From the NCBI GenBank assembly GCA_963802215.1, contig CAWDHQ010000002.1, forward strand, positions 124,001 to 188,000: a stretch of 64,000 bases of DNA, read 5' to 3'. The notes under the pieces were generated by a model, which saw nothing but the letters and a program-made list of their open reading frames with translations, did no database searches and had not been told where the DNA came from. Every line of letters begins with the position of its first letter. Position 1 is the first letter of the stretch. Source of the stretch: SHZI01 sp963802215. Lineage in GTDB: Bacteria > Pseudomonadota > Gammaproteobacteria > Steroidobacterales > GCA-2729495. Position numbers and translations under genes: made by a program. Positions 1 to 9,402 of this stretch are shown here, piece by piece.

Positions 1-1026
1 GTGCTCGATCGTTCCCGGCGCGTGGCCACGCTCGGCGGCGAGATCGCCCGGACACTGGGTCATGACGCCTCCGTCGTGGAGCGCGCGGCCCAGCTGGCCA
101 AGGCGGATCTCCTTACCCAGATGGTGGGGGAATTCCCCGAGCTCCAGGGACGGATGGGATTCCACTACGCGACCCAGGATGGGGAACCGGCAGCTGTCGC
201 CACCGCGATCGAGGAACAATACCTGCCCCGCCACGCGGGCGACCGACTTCCCGCGTCGGCGGCGGGGCGCGCACTCGCCATCGCCGACAGGACCGATATC
301 CTCGCCGGCGTCTTTGCGCTCGGCAAGCGCCCCAGCGGCAACAAGGATCCCTTCGGCCTGCGGCGCTCCGCGCTGGGCCTGCTGCGCATCCTCGTGGAGG
401 ACAACGTGGACCTGGACCTGCCCGCGCTGCTGTCCCGCGCGATCGCCCTGCAGCCCTGCACCGTCAAGGATCCCGCCGCCCTCACTCTGGAGCTGTTCGA
501 CTTCATCATCGAGCGCGGCCGCGCCTGGTACCTGGAGGGGCTCGCTCCGGGCCTGCCCGCGGGCTCCGTGACCGCAGAGACCTTCGAGGCCGTGCGGCTC
601 CGCCATCCGCCATCGCCCGTCGATTTTCACGCCCGGCTGCTGGGCGTCCGATCGTTCGTGGGGCTGCCCGAGGCCGAGAGCCTGGCCGTCGCCAACAAGC
701 GCATCGCGAACATACTGCGCACCGCCGGGGCCGGAGATCACCAGGTCGATCCGGCGCTGTTCGAAGCCGCCGAGGAGCGCGACCTCCACGCCGCCATCGA
801 GAAGGTTGGCGCCAGCCATCGCCAGCACCTGGCACGCCGCGACTACCGGCAGGCCCTGCAGGGCCTTGCCGCCCTGAAGTTGCCGGTGGATGCCTTTTTC
901 GAGGCGGTGCTGGTCATGGCCGACGCCCCGGCCGTGCGGAACAATCGCCTCGCCCAGCTGCGCCGGTTGCGGGAGCTGTTCCTGGACGTGGCCGACCTGT
1001 CCTGCCTGTCCACGCCCGGCACCTAG
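1..1026 (+). CDS. glyS: glycine--tRNA ligase beta subunit, C-terminal half (5' truncated by window)
   Basis: This is the C-terminal ~341 residues of the beta subunit of the bacterial alpha2beta2 glycyl-tRNA synthetase, which charges tRNA-Gly in the cytoplasm. The fragment contains the family-typical run KADLLTQMVGEFPELQG and then HYATQDGE, followed by the ADRTDILAGVF and KDPFGLRRSALGLLRI motifs, and it ends in the helical anticodon-binding-like tail. Full-length GlyS is about 690 residues, so roughly half the gene lies upstream of the window; the first GTG here is an internal codon, not a start. gmhB starts 24 bases downstream, giving the common gammaproteobacterial order glyS-gmhB-plsC. Identity is secure. 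Confidence 0.96.
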   Translation: MLDRSRRVATLGGEIARTLGHDASVVERAAQLAKADLLTQMVGEFPELQGRMGFHYATQDGEPAAVATAIEEQYLPRHAGDRLPASAAGRALAIADRTDILAGVFALGKRPSGNKDPFGLRRSALGLLRILVEDNVDLDLPALLSRAIALQPCTVKDPAALTLELFDFIIERGRAWYLEGLAPGLPAGSVTAETFEAVRLRHPPSPVDFHARLLGVRSFVGLPEAESLAVANKRIANILRTAGAGDHQVDPALFEAAEERDLHAAIEKVGASHRQHLARRDYRQALQGLAALKLPVDAFFEAVLVMADAPAVRNNRLAQLRRLRELFLDVADLSCLSTPGT

Positions 1027-1050
1027 GACTGCCGGGCTGATCCCGGACCG

Positions 1051-1617
1051 ATGGCCGCCGCTGACCCGATCCGCCTCGTCGTCCTCGACCGGGACGGCGT
1101 CATCAACCGGGAATCACCCGATTTCATCCGCCGGCCCGAGGAGTGGCTTCCACTGCCTGCAAGCATCGAGGCCATCGCGAAGCTGACGCGCGGGGGCTTC
1201 ACCGTGGTGGTGGCCAGCAATCAGTCCGGCGTCGGCCGGGGCCTTTTCACGGCCGCGACGCTGGCGGCGATCCACGACCGCATGAGCCGCACGGTCGAAG
1301 CGGCCGGCGGCCGGCTGGACGGCATCTATTTCTGCCCGCACCGCCCCGAGGATGGCTGCGAGTGCCGCAAGCCCCTGCCCGGCCTGCTGCGGCAGATCGA
1401 GGCTCGCTACGGGATCTCGTTGCGGGGAACGCCGGCGATCGGGGACTCCTACCGGGATCTCGAGGCCGCCTGGCGGGTCGGCGCGCGGGCCATCCTGGTG
1501 CGCACCGGCAACGGCCCGGAGACGGAGCGCCGGCTCGGGACGGGCGCCGCGGTGGAAGTGTTTGCCGACCTGGCCGCCGTCGCGGCCGTGCTGATTGCGG
1601 AGAGCGGTAAGCGTTGA
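1051..1617 (+). CDS. gmhB: D-glycero-beta-D-manno-heptose-1,7-bisphosphate 7-phosphatase
   Basis: A 188-residue HAD-superfamily phosphatase that removes the 7-phosphate from heptose bisphosphate in the ADP-heptose branch of LPS inner-core synthesis (cytoplasm). The HAD motif I is VLDRDGV with the nucleophile and acid Asp13/Asp15. The structural zinc site typical of GmhB is intact: CPHxPxxxCxC at residues 95-105, followed by RKP. Length equals the family norm (about 180-190). The ATG start follows glyS by 24 bases and the stop overlaps the plsC start by four bases, so the three genes are probably co-transcribed. A histidinol-phosphatase-like relative is possible, but the zinc motif and neighbours favour GmhB. 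Confidence 0.93.
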   Translation: MAAADPIRLVVLDRDGVINRESPDFIRRPEEWLPLPASIEAIAKLTRGGFTVVVASNQSGVGRGLFTAATLAAIHDRMSRTVEAAGGRLDGIYFCPHRPEDGCECRKPLPGLLRQIEARYGISLRGTPAIGDSYRDLEAAWRVGARAILVRTGNGPETERRLGTGAAVEVFADLAAVAAVLIAESGKR

Positions 1618-2339
1618 TCCTGATCCGGTCAGTCCTGTTCACGTTGCTGATGTCCCTGAGCGTCCTGCCCTGGAGCATCGTCATCGTGATCGGGCGCTTC
1701 ATCGGGGGCTACCCGGCCGCGTACGGTCTCGTGGTCACCTGGGTTCGTGGCTGCTTCTGGCTGCTCGACAGGCTCTGTCATCTCAATTTCCGGGTGGAAG
1801 GCACAGAGAACATTCCAGGCCGGAACGCAGTGGCCCTGCTCAAGCACTCGTCGGCGTATGAAACGCTGGTGCAGTTCCTGCTGTTCCCACGCCAGTGCTG
1901 GGTCCTGAAGCACGAACTGCTCTGGGCCCCGTTCCTGGGCTGGGCAGTCTGGGCGATCCGCCCGATTGCCATCGATCGGGGCGGCGGTCCGAAGGCCATC
2001 GCGCAGGTGCTGTCGATGGGCAAGGCACGGCTGGAGGAAGGCCACTGGGTGATGATCTTTCCCGAGGGCACCCGCGTACCGCCGGGAGAATCCCGGCGGT
2101 ACGGACTGAGCGGCGTGCTGCTGGCCCAGGAGGCAGGCCGGTTGCTGGTGCCCGTGGCCCACGATGCAGGCTATTACTGGCCGCGCCGGGGCTGGGTGAA
2201 GTGGCCAGGCACCGTGACCTTCCGCATTGGCCCGCCCGTGGACCCGGCCGGCCGCGACCTGCGGCAGGTCAATGACGAGATCCAGGCCTGGGTCGAGGAT
2301 CAGGTGGCCCGGATGCGGGCAGGTCGTCCCGCGGATTAG
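1614..2339 (+). CDS. plsC: 1-acyl-sn-glycerol-3-phosphate acyltransferase (PlsC family)
   Basis: A 241-residue membrane-associated LPLAT-family acyltransferase that would convert lysophosphatidate to phosphatidate in phospholipid synthesis. Residues about 8-30 form a hydrophobic N-terminal segment. The catalytic block is KHSSAYET (His78, Glu83), an HX4E form where the textbook motif is HX4D; this variant is recurrent in the beta/gammaproteobacterial branch. The acceptor-binding FPEGTR is at 149-154. The start is TTG overlapping the gmhB stop (TTGA), consistent with translational coupling. It is convergent with gyrB. Some relatives acylate other lysolipids, so the exact acceptor is inferred. 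Confidence 0.88.
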   Translation: MILIRSVLFTLLMSLSVLPWSIVIVIGRFIGGYPAAYGLVVTWVRGCFWLLDRLCHLNFRVEGTENIPGRNAVALLKHSSAYETLVQFLLFPRQCWVLKHELLWAPFLGWAVWAIRPIAIDRGGGPKAIAQVLSMGKARLEEGHWVMIFPEGTRVPPGESRRYGLSGVLLAQEAGRLLVPVAHDAGYYWPRRGWVKWPGTVTFRIGPPVDPAGRDLRQVNDEIQAWVEDQVARMRAGRPAD

Positions 2340-2366
2340 CCCGACGACCGCCGTCGACGGAAGCTC

Positions 2367-4784
<2,418 letters not shown>

Positions 4785-4810
4785 GCGAGACCCCGGATGA
4801 CTAGCCGGAA

Positions 4811-4819
4811 ATTATAGCA
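4811..4819 (-). promoter_or_regulatory. extended -10 promoter candidate for gyrB
   Basis: On the minus strand the sequence reads TGCTATAAT, a perfect -10 hexamer with the TGN extension, placed about 27 bases upstream of the gyrB ATG and overlapping the recF stop codon. No good -35 is visible at 17-18 bp, which is compatible with an extended -10 promoter. A parS-like site starts 18 bases upstream, over the expected -35 zone. Confidence 0.55.
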
Positions 4820-5894
4820 AAGCTTGCACCTCGGCATGTTCCACGTGAAACGCGCGGGTTCCCGGCGGTAGGGTCAGGGCCCCCGGATCCAGCGACGTGA
4901 CGAACGACTGAACGGGCGCGGCAGCCACCTCGGCGAGCAGACGAGCCAGATGCTCCCGGTCCAGGTCGGCGCCGGGTTCGTCCACGAGCAGCACGACGGT
5001 CTGGCCCCGGGCCTCCGCCACCAGCTCCACCTGAGCCAGGGTCAAGGCCGCGGCCACCAGCTTCTCCTGGCCCCGGGAGACGGTGTCCCGGGCCCGACGG
5101 GTACGGACACTGATCCGGATGTCGGACCGGTGGGGTCCCACGTTACTGGTGGCCATCTGGAGATCCCGATCCCGACTTGCAAGGAGGGCCTCAGCCAGAT
5201 CGGTGCCCTCCGCCCAGCCGGACAGATAGCCCAGCTCGATGTCGGCCCCCAGAAGGCGCTCGCCCACCAGCCCGACCCGGGGCAGCAACAGGTCCAGGAA
5301 TCGCCGGCGGCAGCCGTCCACCAGGGTGCCATCCGCCGTCAGGGTTTCATCCCAGACCCAGGCGGCCGATCCGCTCCGGGTCTTGAGGGCGGCGTTCCGC
5401 TGCTGGAGCGCCCGGCGGTAGCGCTGCCAGGCCGGAAGGAAGCCAGGTTCCACGTGGAACACTCCCCAGTCCAGGAACTGGCGACGCCCGGCCGGCGCAC
5501 CGCTCACGAGTTCGTGGCTGGCCGGGTCCAGGATCTGCACGGGCAGGGCCCGGGCCAGGTCAGCCCGGGTGCCGGGGGCGCCATCCACCCGAATGGCCAG
5601 GCCGTCGGCCCGGGAAATTTCCAGGCCGACCCGGGTCGCCACCCCCAGACCCAGACGGGCAAAGAGCGTGGCCCGATCAGCTTCGAAACGGATGGCGGCC
5701 TCGGCGCGGGCGGCCCGGAACGAGGTGCCTCGGCCCAGGAAGTAGAGGGCCTCCAAAATGCTGGTCTTGCCCGAGGCGTTGGCCCCGGCTATCAGGTTGA
5801 AGGCGGGGCCGGGCTGGAAAGAAGCGGAATCGAAGCAGCGAAAGGACCCGAGCTGGACCTCGGCGATGACCGGGGCCGAAGCGGGGAAGGCCAC
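4812..5894 (-). CDS. recF: DNA replication/repair protein RecF
   Basis: A 360-residue SMC-like ABC ATPase that helps load RecA at single-strand gaps (RecFOR pathway). Walker A is GANASGKT at residues 37-44, an ABC signature VSRGQEKL lies in the C-terminal third, and Walker B is LLVDEPGADLD. Length equals the usual 357-370. The start is GTG, four bases after the dnaN stop, so dnaN and recF are probably co-translated. The reading frame carries two ParB-site-like 16-mers (4837-4852 and 5446-5461). The family's usual Asp-rich Walker B extension is here DEPGADLD, within normal variation. Confidence 0.97.
   Translation of the reverse strand: MAFPASAPVIAEVQLGSFRCFDSASFQPGPAFNLIAGANASGKTSILEALYFLGRGTSFRAARAEAAIRFEADRATLFARLGLGVATRVGLEISRADGLAIRVDGAPGTRADLARALPVQILDPASHELVSGAPAGRRQFLDWGVFHVEPGFLPAWQRYRRALQQRNAALKTRSGSAAWVWDETLTADGTLVDGCRRRFLDLLLPRVGLVGERLLGADIELGYLSGWAEGTDLAEALLASRDRDLQMATSNVGPHRSDIRISVRTRRARDTVSRGQEKLVAAALTLAQVELVAEARGQTVVLLVDEPGADLDREHLARLLAEVAAAPVQSFVTSLDPGALTLPPGTRAFHVEHAEVQALL
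4837..4852 (+). promoter_or_regulatory. parS-like centromere site (in recF 3' end)
   Basis: TGTTCCACGTGAAACG differs at one or two positions from the ParB-binding consensus TGTTNCACGTGRAACA. It lies inside recF, about 50 bases upstream of the gyrB start and next to the gyrB extended -10. parA and parB are encoded in the same window, and parS sites typically cluster close to oriC. Confidence 0.65.
5446..5461 (-). promoter_or_regulatory. parS-like centromere site (inside recF)
   Basis: Read on the minus strand this is TGTTCCACGTGGAACC, which matches the parS form known from Pseudomonas in every position I can recall. It lies in the middle of recF about 600 bp from the other parS-like site. These are the only two CACGTG cores in the window embedded in the full 16-mer. 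Confidence 0.75.
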
Positions 5895-5898
5895 CGCT

Positions 5899-7020
5899 CT
5901 AAAGCCGCATGGGCATCACGACATACCGGGCCTGAACCGGCCCCACGCCGCTGATGAGGCAGCTGCTGTTGGCATCCACGAAACCCATCTCGACCTGCTC
6001 GCTGTCGACGGCCGCCAACGCGTCCAGCAGGTAATTCACATTGAACCCGATCTCCAGGGACTGGCCGGAGTACTCGACCTCGAGTTCGTCCCGGGCCTCC
6101 TCCTGGTCCGGGTTGTTGGCCTGGATACGCAACGTGGCGTCCGCCAACTCCAGGCGGACCCCCCGGTACTTCTCGTTGGAGAGGATCGCCGCCCGCTGCA
6201 ACGCCTGGCGAAGAACGTCGCGGCCCGCCTTCAGGACGTTGCCCTGGGGCTTCGGTATCACGCGCTCATAGTCCGGGAAACGTCCGTCAATGAGCTTCGA
6301 AGTGAAGCGAATGTCGCCGATCGTGGCACGAACGTGATTGGTGCCGATGGCCAGGGTGACGGCGCCGTCGCCCGTGAGGAGGCGCTGCAGTTCCTGGACG
6401 CCCTTGCGGGGAATGATGACCTGGTGAGCGTCGCCCTTGGTCGCCTTGCCGTTGCCCTTGGCCGACTCGGTGGCCAGTTCGCAAAGCGCCAGCCGGTGCC
6501 CGTCCGTCGCCACGGCCCGGACCACCTTCTTTCCCGTCTCCAGCAGCAGGCCGTTCAGGTAGTACCGGACGTCCTGCTGGGCCATCGCGAAATGGGTCTT
6601 CTCCAGGAGCGTGCGGAGATCAACCTGGCTGAGCTGCAGGCTCTGGACCGCCTCGACGTCATCCACCACGGGGAACTCCGCGGCAGGCAGCGTGCCGAGC
6701 ACGAACCGGGAGCGGCCCGACTTGATGATCAACCGGTCACCGTCGAGCTGGACCTGCACGTTGGCGTCGTCGGGCAGGGCACGGCAGATGTCGAGCAGCT
6801 TCCGCCCGGGCACCGTCACTTCACCCGCGCTGTCGCTCTTGTCGATCGGCACCCGCGCCACGAGCTCGACCTCCAGGTCCGTCGCCGTCACCGCGAGTTC
6901 CTGGCCGCGAACGACGAGCAGGACGTTGGCGAGGATGGGCATGGTCTGCCGGCGTTCCACGACACCAATGACGGCCTGGATCGGCTTCAGCAGCGTTGAG
7001 CGTGACGTCGTGAACTTCAT
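5899..7020 (-). CDS. dnaN: DNA polymerase III subunit beta (sliding clamp)
   Basis: A 373-residue processivity clamp; the dimer encircles DNA and tethers polymerase III and other proteins. It starts MKFTTSRSTLLKPIQAV, keeps the TMPILANVLL segment of clamp domain 1, and shows the three repeated clamp folds with ATDGHRLA in domain 2 and the C-terminal YVVMPMRL that lines the peptide-binding pocket. Length is slightly above E. coli (366). The ATG is 282 bases after dnaA. recF follows after a four-base gap. No unusual features. Confidence 0.98.
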   Translation of the reverse strand: MKFTTSRSTLLKPIQAVIGVVERRQTMPILANVLLVVRGQELAVTATDLEVELVARVPIDKSDSAGEVTVPGRKLLDICRALPDDANVQVQLDGDRLIIKSGRSRFVLGTLPAAEFPVVDDVEAVQSLQLSQVDLRTLLEKTHFAMAQQDVRYYLNGLLLETGKKVVRAVATDGHRLALCELATESAKGNGKATKGDAHQVIIPRKGVQELQRLLTGDGAVTLAIGTNHVRATIGDIRFTSKLIDGRFPDYERVIPKPQGNVLKAGRDVLRQALQRAAILSNEKYRGVRLELADATLRIQANNPDQEEARDELEVEYSGQSLEIGFNVNYLLDALAAVDSEQVEMGFVDANSSCLISGVGPVQARYVVMPMRL

Positions 7021-7302
7021 CCCCGGATCATCCTATGCAGCTGGCTTTCTTAATTACTGTTCTTGGTCAGAGACCACTTAGTAGTAGTTATTAGGGAGGC
7101 AGTCGCCTGTTGATGACAGACACCCGGAACTGTAAATACAGGCGTTTTGGTCCGATCCACGTTGTGCACTAACCGGCGGAGGGACAATGTAGCACCTGTG
7201 TGGAACCTGTGGGCTTGTGGACGCGCCGTTTTTGTCCACAGCATACCCACGCTCCGTACCGGGGATAGTCACGACGGCGGTGCGCCTCTGCCCGCATCAC
7301 GC
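7021..7302. other. dnaA-dnaN intergenic region, candidate part of oriC
   Basis: This 282-bp gap is visibly more AT-rich at its dnaN side (about 7045-7140) than its surroundings. It holds a run of TAG triplets (TTAGTAGTAGTTATTAG at 7078-7094) that resembles a DnaA-trio element, a near-consensus DnaA box TTGTCCACA at 7232-7240 (one mismatch to TTATCCACA), and weaker TGTGG cores at about 7198-7222. Origins in related gammaproteobacteria lie on one or both sides of dnaA, so this is a candidate unwinding region rather than a proven origin. The dnaN promoter must also be here, but I see no clear -35/-10 pair. Confidence 0.5.
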
Positions 7303-8637
7303 TCACGCGGTGAGGATCCGGATCAGGTTCTGGTAGTCCTCGCGCACACGGGTTTCGGTTTCCCGCAGCAGCTTCACGCGACGGCAGGCGTGTAGCACGG
7401 TGGTGTGGTCGCGCCCGCCAAACTGGTCGCCAATCTCCGGCAGGCTGTGATTGGTGAGCTCCTTGGCCAGGCTCATGGCGATCTGGCGGGGACGCGTGAT
7501 GGAACGGTTCCGGCGTTTCGAGAGCAGGTCGGCCACCCGCACCTTGCTGTATTCCGCGACGATCTTCTGGATGTTCTCGATGGTGACCAGCCGGTCCTGC
7601 AGCGCGAGGAGGTCGCGCAACGCATCCTTCGCGAAGTCCAGAGTGATGGGCCGGCCGGTGAACGTGGAATTGGCCACGACCCGGTGCAGGGCGCCTTCCA
7701 GCTCCCGGACGTTGGAGCGGATCCGCTGCGCGATGAAGAACGCCACTTCCTCGGGCAGCTCCTTGTGGGCTGCCGCCGCCTTGCTCATGAGGATCGCCAC
7801 GCTGGTCTCGAGTTCGGGCGGGTCGATAGAGACCGTCAGGCCCCAGCCGAACCGGGACTTCAGCCGCTCCTCTAACCCATTGACTTCCTTGGGATATCTG
7901 TCGCAGGTGAGGATCACCTGGCGCTGGTCCTCGAGCAGGGCATTGAAGGTGTGGAAAAACTCCTCCTGGGAGCGCTCCTTGTTGGCGAAGAACTGGATGT
8001 CGTCGATCAGGAGGGCGTCCAGGGACCGGTAGGCCGCCTTGAACTCGTTGATTGTGTTGTGTTGCAGCGCCCGGACCATGTCCCCCACGAACTGCTCAGA
8101 GTGCACGTAGGCCACCCGGGCATCCGGCCGGTTGGCCAGAATCACGTGCCCGACGCCCTGCATCAGGTGGGTCTTGCCCAGGCCCACGCCGCCATAGATG
8201 AACAGCGGGTTATAGCCCCGCCCCGGATTGCTGGCCACCTGGAGGGCGGCGGCCCGGGCCATCTGGTTGCTCTTGCCCTCGACGAACTTGTCGAAGGTGT
8301 ATTCCGGGTTCAGTTTGCCGCCGATGCTGGCCAGCGCCACCCTGGCCTTGGCGGTCCCGGCTCCAGCACTGCCCAGGGCGACCGGCTGCCGATGCAGGTT
8401 GTTGAGGCTGCCAACCTCCACCTGCACCGACATTCCCGGGCTTTCCCTCAGGAAATCGACGATCCGGCCCAGGCAGTTGCTGTTGACCCAGTCCACGACG
8501 AAGCGGTTGGGCGCCAGCAGACGGATCAGCTGGGCCTCTTCCACGGCCTGCAAGGGCCGGATCCAGGTGTTGAACTGCTGCTCGGGCAGGTCGGACCGCA
8601 ATTGCTGCACGCAGCGGCCCCAGAGAGAAGACTGCAC
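7303..8637 (-). CDS. dnaA: chromosomal replication initiator protein DnaA
   Basis: A 444-residue AAA+ initiator that binds DnaA boxes and opens oriC. Domain I starts LWGRCVQQLRSDLPEQQFNTWIRPL; the AAA+ domain has Walker A GGVGLGKT at 149-156 and Walker B LLIDDIQFF; the domain IV DNA-binding signature GGRDHTTVLHAC is near the C terminus. Length is typical (440-470), with a short domain II linker. The start is GTG, preceded by a GGGGTGA Shine-Dalgarno-like run. It is divergent from rpmH across a 181-bp gap holding a perfect DnaA box, consistent with autoregulation. Confidence 0.98.
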   Translation of the reverse strand: MQSSLWGRCVQQLRSDLPEQQFNTWIRPLQAVEEAQLIRLLAPNRFVVDWVNSNCLGRIVDFLRESPGMSVQVEVGSLNNLHRQPVALGSAGAGTAKARVALASIGGKLNPEYTFDKFVEGKSNQMARAAALQVASNPGRGYNPLFIYGGVGLGKTHLMQGVGHVILANRPDARVAYVHSEQFVGDMVRALQHNTINEFKAAYRSLDALLIDDIQFFANKERSQEEFFHTFNALLEDQRQVILTCDRYPKEVNGLEERLKSRFGWGLTVSIDPPELETSVAILMSKAAAAHKELPEEVAFFIAQRIRSNVRELEGALHRVVANSTFTGRPITLDFAKDALRDLLALQDRLVTIENIQKIVAEYSKVRVADLLSKRRNRSITRPRQIAMSLAKELTNHSLPEIGDQFGGRDHTTVLHACRRVKLLRETETRVREDYQNLIRILTA

Positions 8638-8708
8638 GGATTCACCCCGTGAATCTGAATTATGGTTGTGGAAAGGGGAGGGCGGCAGTCTAGCGGGCAG
8701 GAATCGAC

Positions 8709-8717
8709 TTATCCACA
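8709..8717 (+). promoter_or_regulatory. perfect DnaA box
   Basis: TTATCCACA, identical to the high-affinity R1/R4-type DnaA box, 72 bases upstream of the dnaA start on the opposite side from dnaN. It is the only perfect copy I found in the gaps flanking dnaA. Confidence 0.8.
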
Positions 8718-8741
8718 GGCCCCGATGCGTCGGCCCTGCTA

Positions 8742-8770
8742 TTGACAGGCGCGGGGCGGCTCCTTAACCT
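8742..8770 (+). promoter_or_regulatory. rpmH-rnpA promoter candidate
   Basis: A perfect -35 TTGACA (8742-8747) is followed after 17 bp by TAACCT (8765-8770), a weak -10. The predicted start of transcription is about 40 bases upstream of the rpmH ATG. This fits a sigma-70 promoter for the ribosomal protein operon. Confidence 0.5.
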
Positions 8771-8818
8771 TCCGCCCTCCCGCGTAACCCATCCTTTTGT
8801 TTTCCGGCGAATTTCTCC

Positions 8819-8953
8819 ATGAAAAGAACTTACCAGCCCAGCAAGCTCAAGCGCGCCCGGAGCCACGGTTTCCGTGCCCGCATGGCCACCCGCGGTGGCC
8901 GCCTGGTGCTGAAGCGTCGCCGGGCCAAGGGTCGCGCGCGCCTCACCGTCTAA
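8819..8953 (+). CDS. rpmH: 50S ribosomal protein L34
   Basis: A 44-residue, very basic ribosomal protein. It begins MKRTYQPSKLKRARSHGFRA and ends RRAKGRARLTV, matching L34 at full length (44-46 residues). The ATG is clear from homology; the Shine-Dalgarno is weak (only a GGCGAA run lies upstream). It lies directly upstream of rnpA, as in nearly all bacteria. The rnpA reading frame is open through the entire gene in another frame (see findings). Confidence 0.97.
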   Translation: MKRTYQPSKLKRARSHGFRARMATRGGRLVLKRRRAKGRARLTV

Positions 8954-8994
8954 CGGTTCCGCGCGCACGCCCATTCAACTTCCGGAAGACCGCG

Positions 8995-9402
8995 ATCGCT
9001 CCGTCGCCGAGTCTCTCCGCCGATCATCCCCGGCAGACCTTCCCGCGGCAGCTGCGCCTGTTGCACGCGGCGGACTTTGATAAGGTGTTCAAGCGGGGCC
9101 AGCGTTCGGCAGATCGCTACTTCACGATTCTGTTTCAGCCAAACACGCTGAATCACCCGCGCCTCGGCTTCGCGATCTCCAAGCAGAAGGTCCGCCTTGC
9201 CGTGGGGCGCAACCGGCTCCGGCGGCTGGTTCGTGAGAATTTCCGGCGGAGGGCCTCTGGCCTGCCACCGGTAGACATGGTGGTCCTCGCGCGCGACGCG
9301 ACCACGTCGGCTGCGAATGGCGAGATTGTTACCAGCCTCGAAAAGCACTGGGCCCGCATCGAGACCGGTGCAACAGGAACTGACAGGAATAGCGGCACGT
9401 GA
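8995..9402 (+). CDS. rnpA: ribonuclease P protein component (start uncertain)
   Basis: The protein cofactor of RNase P, which binds the catalytic RNA and helps mature tRNA 5' ends. The core is clear: FPRQLRLLHAADFDKVF, then LGFAISKQKV and the RNR signature NRLRRLVRENFRR. The start is problematic. Between the rpmH stop and FPR the frame holds no ATG, GTG, TTG or CTG. I list an ATC at 8995, which has GGAAG six bases upstream and gives 135 residues. Alternatives are TTG at 8797, giving a 201-residue protein that spans all of rpmH in another frame, or TTG at 9061, which would remove the conserved FPR motif. The stop overlaps the yidC start. Confidence 0.85.
   Translation: MAPSPSLSADHPRQTFPRQLRLLHAADFDKVFKRGQRSADRYFTILFQPNTLNHPRLGFAISKQKVRLAVGRNRLRRLVRENFRRRASGLPPVDMVVLARDATTSAANGEIVTSLEKHWARIETGATGTDRNSGT

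Larger units (their letters stand above)
8638..8818. other. dnaA-rpmH intergenic region, candidate oriC/dnaA regulatory region
   Basis: A divergent 181-bp spacer. It contains a perfect DnaA box TTATCCACA at 8709-8717 and a second relaxed TGTGGAAAG on the opposite strand at 8668-8676, plus the rpmH promoter. In Pseudomonas the active origin lies between rpmH and dnaA, so this is the main competing oriC candidate. The small number of strong boxes makes a complete origin here uncertain; a role in DnaA autoregulation is equally likely. Confidence 0.5.
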
